Shown: one piece after another, positions 53,573 to 62,330 of the stretch
Layout of the letters: each line of letters starts with the position of its first letter
Numbering within the stretch: position 1 is the stretch's first letter
From: Photobacterium atrarenae
GTDB taxonomy: Bacteria > Pseudomonadota > Gammaproteobacteria > Enterobacterales > Vibrionaceae
Length of the DNA: 64,000 bases
Direction of reading: 5' to 3'
NCBI RefSeq assembly: GCF_024380015.1
Contig: NZ_CP101509.1
Location: 1,488,001-1,552,000, forward strand
Position numbers and translations under genes: made by a program
Notes under the pieces: generated by a model
Database searches by the model: none
What the model was told of the DNA's origin: nothing
The model's input: the letters and a program-made list of their open reading frames with translations, nothing else

Positions 53573-54508
53573 ATGAATTATAAGAACTATCTGTTATTAG
53601 CCGCGATTGGATTGATCTGGGGTTCCCAGTTTTTGTTTCAGGATGTGGCGGTGGCTGAAATCTCACCCTTCTGGGTCGGAGCGAGTCGTTCGGTGATTGG
53701 GACACTGACCTTGGTCCTGCTATGTCGGGTGCTGAAATTGCGTAGCCGGAGCCACAGCAGAAACCAATGGGGATTATTTGCCCTGATTGGCTTGCTGGAA
53801 GCAACGATTCCGTTCGTGCTGGTTCCCTGGGCACAGCAACAGCTCGATAGCTCCGTTGTCGCTGTACTGATGGGGACGATCCCGTTCTTTGCGCTGCTGT
53901 GCGCGCCGCTGTTGATCCGCAGTGCGAGCATTACCCGCTATGGCTTGATGAGTGTGTTACTGGGGTTCGGTGGCCTGGTGCTGCTGTTCTGGCCGGCGCT
54001 ATCGAGCGGCATTGGCAGCGTGGAACCCGTCCGGGGGCTGGCAGTGATGGGCGCAGCCGCCAGTTTTGCCGTAGCGCTGTTGTTGCTCAACCGGGTGAAA
54101 GAGGAACATCCGCTGATTGTGGCCCGGAATGTATTAGCGATGGCGAGTCTCCAGTTGGTCCTGATAGCTTTTGTGCTCTCGCCGCTTGAAGCCAGCGATT
54201 ACGCAGCTCGTGCACTGGGCTCGCTCGTTTATCTTGGTGTGATGTGTGCCGGAGTCGTGTATTACCTTTATATGGCGCTGTTGCAGCGAACCGGGCCAGT
54301 GTTTACCTCAATGACCAATTACCTGGTACCGGCGATTGGTGTGGTGATTGGGGCGGTGTTTAATCATGAAGTGGTTGAACTGACGACCTGGCTGGCTCTG
54401 GCGGTGATTGTTGCTGCGTTGATGCTAAACAAACCACCGAGCGCGGAGAATAAAGCGAGGCCAGCGCCGCACGGGGTGCCGACAACCGAAGAATCTGCGG
54501 CTGGTTAA
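53573..54508 (+). CDS. DMT-superfamily (EamA) permease
   Basis: A 312-residue inner-membrane protein with ten hydrophobic segments and two EamA repeats (I-G-L-I-W-G-S-Q-F and V-Y-Y-L-Y-M-A-L-L near 225). Start at MNYKNYLL; the upstream frame has no ribosome site. Likely co-transcribed with the RidA gene from the MerR/SoxR-type promoter, which suggests export of a toxic or redox-cycling compound; the substrate is unknown. Confidence 0.82.
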   Translation: MNYKNYLLLAAIGLIWGSQFLFQDVAVAEISPFWVGASRSVIGTLTLVLLCRVLKLRSRSHSRNQWGLFALIGLLEATIPFVLVPWAQQQLDSSVVAVLMGTIPFFALLCAPLLIRSASITRYGLMSVLLGFGGLVLLFWPALSSGIGSVEPVRGLAVMGAAASFAVALLLLNRVKEEHPLIVARNVLAMASLQLVLIAFVLSPLEASDYAARALGSLVYLGVMCAGVVYYLYMALLQRTGPVFTSMTNYLVPAIGVVIGAVFNHEVVELTTWLALAVIVAALMLNKPPSAENKARPAPHGVPTTEESAAG

Positions 54509-54550
54509 GAGCGGCGCAGGAAAACTCAGGAAAGAAGTCGGTATTTAACA

Positions 54551-54590
54551 AAAAAGCCAGCGACTCGTTAACCGGTCACTGGCTTTTGTT
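54551..54590. terminator. Bidirectional terminator between DMT and Nramp-like genes
   Basis: AAAAGCCAG/CTGGCTTTT arms around an 18-nt loop; A-run and T-run on either side. Confidence 0.75.
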
Positions 54591-54607
54591 TTGTTGTCGC
54601 GGAAGTG

Positions 54608-55846
54608 TTATTTCAGCAGCATGTTATACAGGGTGTAAAGGCTCATCATCGCCATCATCACTGTGATCCCCCAGCCAATCAGTGACATCCAGGCCGGATG
54701 TTGATAGCTGCCGATAATTGCCTTCTTCTTGGCTGCCACCAGCATGGTGCCCAGGGTCACTGGTAGAATGAACCCGTTCAGGGCACCGGCGATGATCAGC
54801 AGGGCAACCGGCTTACCGATAAAGCAGAAGATCAAAGTCGAGGTGACAATGAATCCGATGATGAATGCACGGGCGTGCTTTTCAATCAGCGGATGGAGCG
54901 TTTTCAGGAAAGAAACCGAGGTATAAGCCGCACCGATCACGGAAGTGATGGCTGCCGCCCACAGCACCAGCCCGAAGATCTTATAGCCGACATTACCGGC
55001 GGCGTGCTGGAACATTGAAGCCGGTGGGTTGCTCGGATCGAGCGTGACGCCCTGGCTGATCACGCCGAGTGCGGCAAGGAACAGGATGATGCGCACCAGA
55101 GAAGCCAGACTGATGGCAGAGATAGAACCACGGTTGACCTGCGGCAGGGCCTCCTGTCCGGTCACGCCCGCATCCACCAAACGGTGGGCTCCGGCAAAGG
55201 TGATATAACCCCCGACAGTACCGCCGACCAGGGTCACAATCGCAATCACATCAATATGCTCCGGCCAGACTGAACGGTACATCGCCTGCGCCACCGGCGG
55301 TTCTGTGGAGAACAGCACATAAAGGGTCATCGCAATCAAAGCGCCGCCCATGAGTACGGTGAAGCGGTCCATGACTTTTCCGGCATCTTTGAGCAGGAAA
55401 ATCGTCACCGCGATGACAGCACTGATACCGGCCCCGGCAATCGGCGACAGAGACGGGAACAGGACGTTCATTCCCATGCCGGCCCCGCCGATATTCCCGA
55501 TGTTAAACGCCAGGCCACCTAGTGCGACGGCGCCTGCAATGGCAAAGCCCAACCCCGGCAGCAGCTCATTGGCAATATCCTGCGCGCGTTTTTTGGACAC
55601 AACGATGACCCGCCAGATGTTCAGTTGCGCGCCGATATCGAGCAGGATCGACACCAGAATCACGAAGGCAAAGCTCGCGCCCAGCGTCTGGGTAAATACG
55701 GTGGTCTGGGTCAGAAAACCCGGACCGACCGCCGAGGTGGCCATCAGAAAGGCCGCGCCCATGATCAACGACCAGTTAAACCCGCTGCGGGGGGATGCCG
55801 ATGCTTCGGTGCCACGCGATGGGAGGATGATTTTTTCAGCTGCCAT
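54608..55846 (-). CDS. Nramp-like permease of the 5-oxoproline cluster (YcsG-like)
   Basis: A 412-residue inner-membrane protein with about 11 hydrophobic segments, distantly related to Nramp. The first membrane segment reads S-A-V-G-P-G-F-L-T-Q in place of the metal-binding D-P-G-N, and the helix 6 region G-G-Y-I-T-F-A-G-A-H-R lacks M-P-H. Divalent metal transport is therefore unlikely. In Bacillus subtilis the homologue ycsG sits in ycsF-ycsG-ycsI-kipI-kipA, the same gene set as here. Uptake of 5-oxoproline or a related acid is a reasonable inference. Confidence 0.78.
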   Translation of the reverse strand: MAAEKIILPSRGTEASASPRSGFNWSLIMGAAFLMATSAVGPGFLTQTTVFTQTLGASFAFVILVSILLDIGAQLNIWRVIVVSKKRAQDIANELLPGLGFAIAGAVALGGLAFNIGNIGGAGMGMNVLFPSLSPIAGAGISAVIAVTIFLLKDAGKVMDRFTVLMGGALIAMTLYVLFSTEPPVAQAMYRSVWPEHIDVIAIVTLVGGTVGGYITFAGAHRLVDAGVTGQEALPQVNRGSISAISLASLVRIILFLAALGVISQGVTLDPSNPPASMFQHAAGNVGYKIFGLVLWAAAITSVIGAAYTSVSFLKTLHPLIEKHARAFIIGFIVTSTLIFCFIGKPVALLIIAGALNGFILPVTLGTMLVAAKKKAIIGSYQHPAWMSLIGWGITVMMAMMSLYTLYNMLLK

Positions 55847-55950
55847 ATGGATACTCCTGTAAAAAGTTGGCCCTTGTCCGTTGGGCTGTTTGTTGTTGTC
55901 TGTTGTGGTGTACTGAGTGCAGGGCTGTTCTTGCTGCCCAATCTTGCGGC

Positions 55951-56922
55951 TTAGGTTGTCAAAGCCTGATTGATGATTGCTTCTGCCCGTTTTTTCCCGA
56001 CATAGCTGTGGAAAAAATGTTGCTCGATCATTCGCTCAGCTTCCGCCTGATAGAGGTCTTTTTCGACAAAGCGAATTTGTGCGCCGGGCTGACACTGCGC
56101 CAGTTTGCTCAGGCTGCTGGCGGTGAGGCAGCCGATTTTGGGGTAGCCGCCGATGGTCTGGCGGTCGCGCATCAGGACGATGGGCTGGCCATCGGCAGGG
56201 ATCTGGATTGCGCCCAGCGCAATCCCCTCGGAGATCAGGCTGGTGGTCTGGCAGGTGATCGCTTCGCCGGCCAGGCGGTAGCCCATGCGATCGATTTGCG
56301 GTGTGACGGTGTAGGTATGGCTGAAAAAGCGTTGCTGCTGCTCGGGTGCAAACTGCGCATATTGATAGCCGGGGATCACTTCCAGCGTCACATCCTGACC
56401 GTACTGCGGGATGAATTGGCGCGGTACCCGGCGCAAAGGCTGCGCGGGCGTGGCGCTATAGTGCAGGCAATCTTGCGCGGCTAACTTGCGGCCTTGGGTA
56501 TCCGGGCCGCCGAGGCTGTCTCGCATCACGGTTGCACAGCTATTGAGAACGGGATCAACAACGAAGCCGTCCTTGACGGCCAGGTATGCTCGGATCCCGG
56601 CCTGGCTACCCCTTAGGGTCAGTTGGTCGCCGGCCCGTACGCTGAAGCTTTGCCAGGGCGAGATGGGTTGCTGGTTGAGTTTTGCCGCCATGTCCGCGCC
56701 GGTCAGGGCGATAGTGGTCTCGGTGTGAAACTGACAGCTGAACTGCCCCATGGCAATTTCAATCTGGGCGGCATGGTTCGGGTTATCCAGCAGGCGGTTG
56801 GCCCACAAAAATGCATGCTCGTCCATCGGGCCGCCGGGGCTGACCCCGATATGCTGGTGGCCGTGGCGTCCCAGATCCTGAAGCAGGCTCAGGGGCCCCG
56901 GTGTGACTACGGTTAAACTCAT
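55951..56922 (-). CDS. pxpC: 5-oxoprolinase subunit C (KipA-like)
   Basis: A 323-residue biotin-dependent carboxyltransferase-like (AHS2) protein. G-R-H-G-H-Q-H-I-G-V-S-P-G-G-P-M-D near residue 18 is the family signature; a later Y-R-L-A-G-E-A-I and I-G-G-Y-P-K-I-G are also conserved. With PxpA and PxpB it forms the ATP-dependent enzyme converting 5-oxo-L-proline to glutamate. Overlaps pxpB by 4 nt. Confidence 0.92.
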   Translation of the reverse strand: MSLTVVTPGPLSLLQDLGRHGHQHIGVSPGGPMDEHAFLWANRLLDNPNHAAQIEIAMGQFSCQFHTETTIALTGADMAAKLNQQPISPWQSFSVRAGDQLTLRGSQAGIRAYLAVKDGFVVDPVLNSCATVMRDSLGGPDTQGRKLAAQDCLHYSATPAQPLRRVPRQFIPQYGQDVTLEVIPGYQYAQFAPEQQQRFFSHTYTVTPQIDRMGYRLAGEAITCQTTSLISEGIALGAIQIPADGQPIVLMRDRQTIGGYPKIGCLTASSLSKLAQCQPGAQIRFVEKDLYQAEAERMIEQHFFHSYVGKKRAEAIINQALTT

Positions 56923-57707
56923 GCGACCTCCCGGATGCCGCGTTCTCGACGTGTGTTGCGGGCACTGGTATTGGCACTGACATCGGTTTGCTTGCTGCGA
57001 GCAGCAAGTGCTGCCTCTTCCGCCGTGATAACCCCGCCCAGCTCCAGAAACTGGGCGCGGGAGATCGGGGTGAAGCGCACCTGAGCGCCCATTTCAAACA
57101 GGGTCAGGTTTTCGCGCTGGTAATCAATCAGGTCAACCGGGGTGCGACCGATGATCTGCCAGCCACCCGGCGAGGCTTTGGGATAGATGGCGGTTTGTTG
57201 ATCGGCCAGGGCCAGACTGCCTGCCGGGACTTTGGCTCGTGGGGTTTGTTTGCGCGCAATGTGGAGCCGGGGATCGGTATTACCCAGATAGGCAAATCCC
57301 GGTGCAAAGCCAATGGCATAGACGCGGTACAGGGTGCTGGCATGAATATCGATAATTTGCCCGAAAGCCAGTCCGGTATGGCGACAAAGTTCGTCCGCAT
57401 CCAGCGCTACTTCCGGTCCGTAATACACCGGCAGCTCGATCAACGGGCTCGGGCTGTGCTGATGTTGCTGCTGTTTGGCTTCATTCAGCAGGCGTTTGAG
57501 CTGCTGCGTGAAGTCACGGAGCCCGATGGCCATCAGATCAAAGCTGATCAGAATGGAAGTGTAGGAGGGCACCAGATCAATCAGGCAGTTTCCTAACCGG
57601 GCGCGCAGGAGCGGCAGCAGTGCGGCAATCTGATCAGCCGTCTCCGGTGAGGTTTGGTCGGCCAGATAAACCATGACCGTATTTTCGTTCACTGGGGTGA
57701 TGGTCAT
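56919..57707 (-). CDS. pxpB: 5-oxoprolinase subunit B (KipI-like)
   Basis: A 262-residue AHS1/CT_C_D-domain protein with V-Y-Y-G-P-E-V-A-L-D near residue 95, G-F-A-P-G-F-A-Y-L-G near 133, and G-G-W-Q-I-I-G-R-T near 180. Longer than the 240 of B. subtilis KipI owing to a basic C-terminal tail rich in Arg. It overlaps pxpA by one base (TGATG) and pxpC by four, so the three subunits are translationally coupled. Confidence 0.92.
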   Translation of the reverse strand: MTITPVNENTVMVYLADQTSPETADQIAALLPLLRARLGNCLIDLVPSYTSILISFDLMAIGLRDFTQQLKRLLNEAKQQQHQHSPSPLIELPVYYGPEVALDADELCRHTGLAFGQIIDIHASTLYRVYAIGFAPGFAYLGNTDPRLHIARKQTPRAKVPAGSLALADQQTAIYPKASPGGWQIIGRTPVDLIDYQRENLTLFEMGAQVRFTPISRAQFLELGGVITAEEAALAARSKQTDVSANTSARNTRRERGIREVA

Positions 57708-58516
57708 CAGCGGCCTCCGCAGTGTTGTTGGGCCAAAGAAGTCGTGGACGTATCGGCATCACGACCTTGTTCACGCTGTAATTGCTGCGTTTGTAGTAGT
57801 TGTTGCAACAGCTGGGCGGTCGGCAAGGCTTGCGGGCCATCACCGTGAATGCACAGGGTGTCTGCACGTACTGGGATCACCTCCCCTTCCAGTGTTGTCA
57901 CGCTGCCGTGCTCGATCAGTTGGGTTGCCTGCCGGCGAATTTGCGTCAGTTCATGATAACTGGAGCCGGGTTCGGAACGGGGCATTAAGCGACCGTCGGT
58001 ATCGTAGGCGCGATCGACAAAGGCTTCAAACCAGAGCTCGATGCCGTATTTATCTGCCATGGCCTGATAATGGTCATGATTGGGCACTGCCATCACCACC
58101 AAGGGCAGGCTGGCATCATAGCGGTGCAGGGCGGCCAGCAGGGTGGTGAACACCTGATCATCTTTCATCATGGTGTTGTACAGAGCGCCATGGGGTTTGA
58201 CATAGCTGAGTGGCATCGACTCACTCTGGCAGATCGCGGCCAACGCGCCGATTTGATAAATAAAGAGTGCAGCCAGTTCTTCCTGGCTCAGGTTAAGCGG
58301 GCGACGGCCGAAGCCTTGCAGGTCGGCGTAACCGGGATGGGCACCGATCGTGACTTGATGCTGTTTCGCCAGCCGGACGGTATTAAGCATCACAGTGGGA
58401 TCGGAAGCGTGCATGCCACAGGCAATATTGGCCATATTCAGATACGGCATCACCTGCGCATCATTACCCATGTTCCAGATGCCGAAGCTTTCGCCCATAT
58501 CACAGTTGATTTTCAT
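57707..58516 (-). CDS. pxpA: 5-oxoprolinase subunit A (LamB/YcsF family)
   Basis: A 269-residue protein starting M-K-I-N-C-D-M-G-E-S-F-G, the defining N-terminal motif, with G-A-H-P-G-Y near residue 58, V-K-P-H-G-A-L-Y-N near 105 and a late C-I-H-G-D-G. Family length about 250. Catalytic partner of PxpB and PxpC. Confidence 0.93.
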   Translation of the reverse strand: MKINCDMGESFGIWNMGNDAQVMPYLNMANIACGMHASDPTVMLNTVRLAKQHQVTIGAHPGYADLQGFGRRPLNLSQEELAALFIYQIGALAAICQSESMPLSYVKPHGALYNTMMKDDQVFTTLLAALHRYDASLPLVVMAVPNHDHYQAMADKYGIELWFEAFVDRAYDTDGRLMPRSEPGSSYHELTQIRRQATQLIEHGSVTTLEGEVIPVRADTLCIHGDGPQALPTAQLLQQLLQTQQLQREQGRDADTSTTSLAQQHCGGR

Positions 58517-58532
58517 CTCTTCTCTCCCTGAT

Positions 58533-59342
58533 TTACAGCACAGCCAAGGCGTTGTTGAGTACGTCAGTGATCAGCATTTTGCCCGGCGCATGGGTGATAC
58601 AAATTGGTGGCTTGCTCTGGCGCAGGACATTCTGAGGTGTGACGCCGCAGGCCCAGAACACCGGCACTTCGTCGGCATGAATATCGACGGCCTCACCGTA
58701 ATCGGGGGTGTTAATATCCTGAATCCCAATTGCTGCCGGATCGCCGAAATGGACCGGTGCGCCATGGGCTTTCGGATAGCGGCTGGTGATCTGAATCGCG
58801 CGGATCGCGTCTTTGGGGGTAAACGGGCGCATGGAAACCACCATGTTGCCGTGAAACCGCCCGGCGGGCTGGCAGGTGATTTGGGTGTCGTACATCGAGA
58901 CGTTGCGCTGCTGCTCGATGTTTCGCACGGTTAACCCGGACTGAATTAGGGCTTCTTCAAATGAAAAGGAGCAGCCCAGCACGAAAATCACCAGGTCATC
59001 CCGCCAGTACACTTCGAGATCCGGCACTTTGGCCGTGAACTGACCGTCGTGGAAAACGTGATATTCCGGGACGTCGCGGCTGATATCAATGGCTGCACCA
59101 ATCTCATCCAGAAACGGCTGACCGGGCTCGGTGACACCAATCAAGGGGCAGGCGACCGGGTTTTTCTGGCAGAACAGCAAGAAATCAGTGGCCCAGTCTG
59201 CAGGCAGCATCACCAGGTTGGCTTGCAGATAGCCCGGTACCAACCCGCTGGTCGAGCCGGTATAAGTATTGGCTCGGATCTGCTCTCGCAGCGCTTGCCG
59301 GGAAAGTGAGGCCAGAGATTGTTGTAATCCGGACGTGTCCAT
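58533..59342 (-). CDS. DUF1445 putative hydro-lyase (YcsI, D-glutamate cyclase-like)
   Basis: A 269-residue protein with [12 protein letters not shown] near residue 31, C-S-F-S-F-E near 127, and a C-terminal C-G-V-T-P-Q-N near 238. The family is homologous to mammalian D-glutamate cyclase, which interconverts D-glutamate and 5-oxo-D-proline. It is the first gene of the minus-strand 5-oxoproline set and probably feeds or salvages substrate for PxpABC; the exact reaction is not established for bacterial members. Confidence 0.85.
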   Translation of the reverse strand: MDTSGLQQSLASLSRQALREQIRANTYTGSTSGLVPGYLQANLVMLPADWATDFLLFCQKNPVACPLIGVTEPGQPFLDEIGAAIDISRDVPEYHVFHDGQFTAKVPDLEVYWRDDLVIFVLGCSFSFEEALIQSGLTVRNIEQQRNVSMYDTQITCQPAGRFHGNMVVSMRPFTPKDAIRAIQITSRYPKAHGAPVHFGDPAAIGIQDINTPDYGEAVDIHADEVPVFWACGVTPQNVLRQSKPPICITHAPGKMLITDVLNNALAVL

Positions 59343-59514
59343 CGTACCGCTCCTTGGTAGCTATTGTGTTAATACTTGGTAAAGATACGGCTTCCTGAGA
59401 TAATGTCTATTCGTGATTTTTTGAGTGTTCCGATAAAAAAAATTTATCTGGCAGCATGATGTGTGATGTCTGCAGGGGAAATGAACGCGATATTTCGACA
59501 CAGGAGGTGGGGTT

Positions 59515-60417
59515 ATGCTGAATCTCAAACAGCTGGAAACCTTTGTATGGATTGCAAATTTGGGAAGCTTTCGTCAGGCCGCGGAACAGTTGTGTACCAC
59601 GCAACCAGCGATCTCCACACGGATCGCGAATCTGGAGCAAAGCCTCAACACAACTTTGTTTCACCGTGAAGGCGGGGTGGTGTCATTGACCGCAAAAGGT
59701 CGGGAGTTGTTACCCCTGGCGGAGAGCATCCTGAGAAATACTGAGCAACTGCGACTTAAGGCCGACGCGGCAACCGCTTTGTCAGGCATGTTACGGATCG
59801 GGGTGTCGGAGACCTTGGTCCATACCTGGTTGCCGGATTTCTTAAAGCTGATCCACCAGCAGCTGCCGGAAGTTGAGGTGGAGCTCATTGTCGATGCGAC
59901 TGTGAACCTGAGCAAAGAGCTGCTGGCGAGAAATATTGATATCGCGCTGATGCTCGGCCCGGTTACCGAGCCGGTGGTGGTCAATCAGATCATTTGCGGT
60001 TACCCCTTGTATTGGGTCGCCAGTCCCGAGCTGCTGGGCAGACAAAACGCGACGATGGCGGATTTTGCCCAATGGCCGTTGATTACTTATGCCCGTAATA
60101 CCGCGCCTTATCATGAGATTGCCCGTTACTTTAAACAGCAGGAGACGGCGGTCCGCTTTTATTCTGCCAGCTCGTTGTCAGCCAGTGTTCGTCTGGTGGA
60201 AAACGCTGTGGGCATTGCGTCGCTACCCAAAGAGGTGATTTGTGATCAGCTGAGCAGTGGCCGATTGGTCCTGCTGGATGCCGAGTGGCAGCCCAGCCCG
60301 CTGCAATTTACCGTTTCTTATATCAATGCGCCGGCCAGCCAGTTAACGGAGCAAGCAGTGAAACTGGTCACTTGTGCCGTAGCCCGTTATGAGCAGCTTG
60401 AGAGGCGCTGCGAGTGA
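59515..60417 (+). CDS. LysR-family regulator of the 5-oxoproline cluster
   Basis: A 300-residue LTTR with winged helix-turn-helix at residues ~1-60 (F-R-Q-A-A-E-Q-L-C-T-T-Q-P-A-I-S-T-R-I) and effector domain after ~90. AGGAGG precedes the ATG. Divergent from the DUF1445 gene across 172 bp, the usual LTTR arrangement, so it most likely controls that cluster. Confidence 0.85.
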   Translation: MLNLKQLETFVWIANLGSFRQAAEQLCTTQPAISTRIANLEQSLNTTLFHREGGVVSLTAKGRELLPLAESILRNTEQLRLKADAATALSGMLRIGVSETLVHTWLPDFLKLIHQQLPEVEVELIVDATVNLSKELLARNIDIALMLGPVTEPVVVNQIICGYPLYWVASPELLGRQNATMADFAQWPLITYARNTAPYHEIARYFKQQETAVRFYSASSLSASVRLVENAVGIASLPKEVICDQLSSGRLVLLDAEWQPSPLQFTVSYINAPASQLTEQAVKLVTCAVARYEQLERRCE

Positions 60418-60577
60418 TCCGGGTGTAGTTGTCCAGGCCAATATATCCAGGATTGGAGATCCAAAGGGTCCAGGCTTGAAGCACGAAAGCATTCAGGCTG
60501 TAAGTGAATGTTTCTCAACGCGTCGCATGAGTTGTGATAATATTTGTTATACAAATAAATAAAAGAGACTGATCACC

Positions 60578-61567
60578 ATGACCACACTGCCAAAGCCAGA
60601 GAAACGCCTGCGCCGCCTGCGCCATACCCCTGCGATGCGAGCATTGGTTCGCGAACATGATTTTGAGCTATCGGATCTGATCCACCCGTTGTTCATTGAA
60701 GAGAATATTGTCGATTCGGTCGAGCTCTCGACCATGCCGGGCATCGTACGGTTGCCGGAAAATCAGTTGGCAGATGAAGTCCGGGCGCTCTACGCCCTAG
60801 GGATCCGTTATGTCATGCCGTTCGGGATCTCTCACCATAAAGACGAAGCGGGGAGTGACACCTGGGATGATGAAGGCCTGCTGGCGCGGATGGTCCGCAC
60901 CATTAAGTCCGCGTGTCCGGAGATGATGGTGATCCCGGATATCTGTTTTTGTGAGTACACCACCCACGGCCATTGCGGGATTGTGCATGACCACTGTGTC
61001 GATAATGATGCCACGCTGGAAAACCTGGTGAAGCAGAGTGTGACTGCTGCCAAGGCCGGGGCCGATATGCTGGCACCGTCGGCGATGATGGATGGCCAAG
61101 TGAAAGCAATCCGGGCCGGCCTGGATGCGGTGGGATATGAACACGTGGCGATTCTGGCCCATGCCGTGAAGTTTGCTTCGTCATTTTACGGGCCGTTCCG
61201 CGCCGCTGTGGATAGCGAGCTGGATGGCGATCGCAAAGGGTATCAGATGGATTACGCCAATGGTCGTCAGGCGCTGCAGGAAGCCTTGCTTGATGAAGCG
61301 GAAGGGGCGGATATTCTGATGGTGAAACCCGGGACGCCATACCTGGATGTACTGGCGAATTTGCGTCGGGAAACGCATTTGCCGCTGGCGGCTTATCAGG
61401 TCGGTGGTGAGTATGCGGCGATTAAATTTGCTGCCCTGGCTGGTGCTCTGGATGAAAAGGCGGTGGTGTTTGAAACGCTGACCGGGTTCAAGCGGGCCGG
61501 GGCGCAGCTGGTGGTGAGTTACTACACCAAGCAGGTCGCGCAGTGGCTGGCGGACGAGCAGGCATAA
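60578..61567 (+). CDS. hemB: Delta-aminolevulinic acid dehydratase (porphobilinogen synthase)
   Basis: Condenses two 5-aminolevulinate molecules to porphobilinogen in heme synthesis. A 329-residue protein with the zinc-type cysteine cluster D-I-C-F-C-E-Y-T-T-H-G-H-C-G near 126-139 and two active-site lysines in H-A-V-K-F-A-S-S-F-Y-G-P-F-R and M-V-K-P-G-T-P-Y-L-D. Stand-alone housekeeping gene marking the return to core genome. Confidence 0.96.
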   Translation: MTTLPKPEKRLRRLRHTPAMRALVREHDFELSDLIHPLFIEENIVDSVELSTMPGIVRLPENQLADEVRALYALGIRYVMPFGISHHKDEAGSDTWDDEGLLARMVRTIKSACPEMMVIPDICFCEYTTHGHCGIVHDHCVDNDATLENLVKQSVTAAKAGADMLAPSAMMDGQVKAIRAGLDAVGYEHVAILAHAVKFASSFYGPFRAAVDSELDGDRKGYQMDYANGRQALQEALLDEAEGADILMVKPGTPYLDVLANLRRETHLPLAAYQVGGEYAAIKFAALAGALDEKAVVFETLTGFKRAGAQLVVSYYTKQVAQWLADEQA

Positions 61568-61583
61568 CGCAGACGAGATAACT

Positions 61584-61605
61584 AAGCCCATCAAATGATG
61601 GGCTT
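61584..61605. terminator. Hairpin between hemB and dps
   Basis: AAGCCCATCA-AA-TGATGGGCTT, perfect 10-bp stem, tight loop, no T-run; between convergent genes. Confidence 0.6.
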
Positions 61606-61624
61606 GGTGATGTGATCGCTGTTG

Positions 61625-62095
61625 TTACTGCAGGTAAGCGTTGAGCATCCAGGTTTCTTTTTCCTGTTGGCTGATGTAATCGCTCAGCAGGGAGACGGTC
61701 CCTTCATCTCCGAGCTCGCTGGCTGCACTCAGGATCTGGCGCTGTTTGATCAGCAGCGTACGGTACGCATCCAGAATATGGCGAATCGCTTGGGCGCCGT
61801 CGGTGACATCCAGCGTCTCCGGGATCGCTGACAGGGCCAGGTATTTTGAATAGCCATGGACCGGCTGGGATTCCAGCGTCAGGATCCGTTCGGCAATTTC
61901 ATCCACTTTGATCACCAGATCGTTGTAGATTTCTTCAAACTTTGCGTGAAGTTCAAAGAAACTGCGGCCTTTGATATTCCAGTGGAAACCGCGCACATTC
62001 ATGTAAAGCAACTGGTAATTGGCCAGCAATGTATTCAGTTCTGTTGAGAGTGCTGATGTCTGCTGTTTGTCGAGGCCAATCATATTCTTTTCCAT
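61625..62095 (-). CDS. dps: Dps DNA-binding ferritin-like protein
   Basis: Forms a dodecamer that oxidises and stores iron and protects DNA from peroxide. A 156-residue protein with the ferroxidase ligands spread over N-V-R-G-F-H-W-N-I-K-G and H-A-K-F-E-E-I-Y-N-D-L...D-E-I-A-E-R. Start taken at MEKNMIGLDK with GAAGGA 7 nt upstream, which gives the family length; an ATG five codons earlier is possible. An OxyR-like site is centred about 108 bp upstream. Confidence 0.93.
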   Translation of the reverse strand: MEKNMIGLDKQQTSALSTELNTLLANYQLLYMNVRGFHWNIKGRSFFELHAKFEEIYNDLVIKVDEIAERILTLESQPVHGYSKYLALSAIPETLDVTDGAQAIRHILDAYRTLLIKQRQILSAASELGDEGTVSLLSDYISQQEKETWMLNAYLQ

Positions 62096-62184
62096 GGTCG
62101 TTTCCTTCATCTGTTCAGTAGGATGTGAGTTCTTGTTTCACTCGGCTATGGAGTAAGCATAAGGCGCACCGAGGGCAAAATATA

Positions 62185-62221
62185 ATCGATTGAATATATT
62201 GTTTTGATAGGTCATAGCAAT
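62185..62221. promoter_or_regulatory. OxyR-like binding site upstream of dps
   Basis: ATCGATTGAATATAT (62185-62199), 7 bp, ATAGGTCATAGCAAT (62207-62221) match the 37-bp tandem OxyR motif ATAGnTnnnAnCTAT-N7-ATAGnTnnnAnCTAT at 17 of 20 defined positions. Peroxide induction of dps by OxyR is well known in enteric bacteria. Confidence 0.6.
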
Positions 62222-62330
62222 TGAATTGCGCATGTTGGGCACGGTGAACGCGTTTGCACCGGAATCGGCGCTTGAGCCGTTCCTTGAACTTATGCACAAT
62301 AGTGCGAATTGATAAGCAAAGGTAAAGAGC

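Noticed and set aside
54608..55846. MntH manganese transporter
   Set aside because: DPGN and MPH metal motifs are absent and the context is a 5-oxoprolinase operon.
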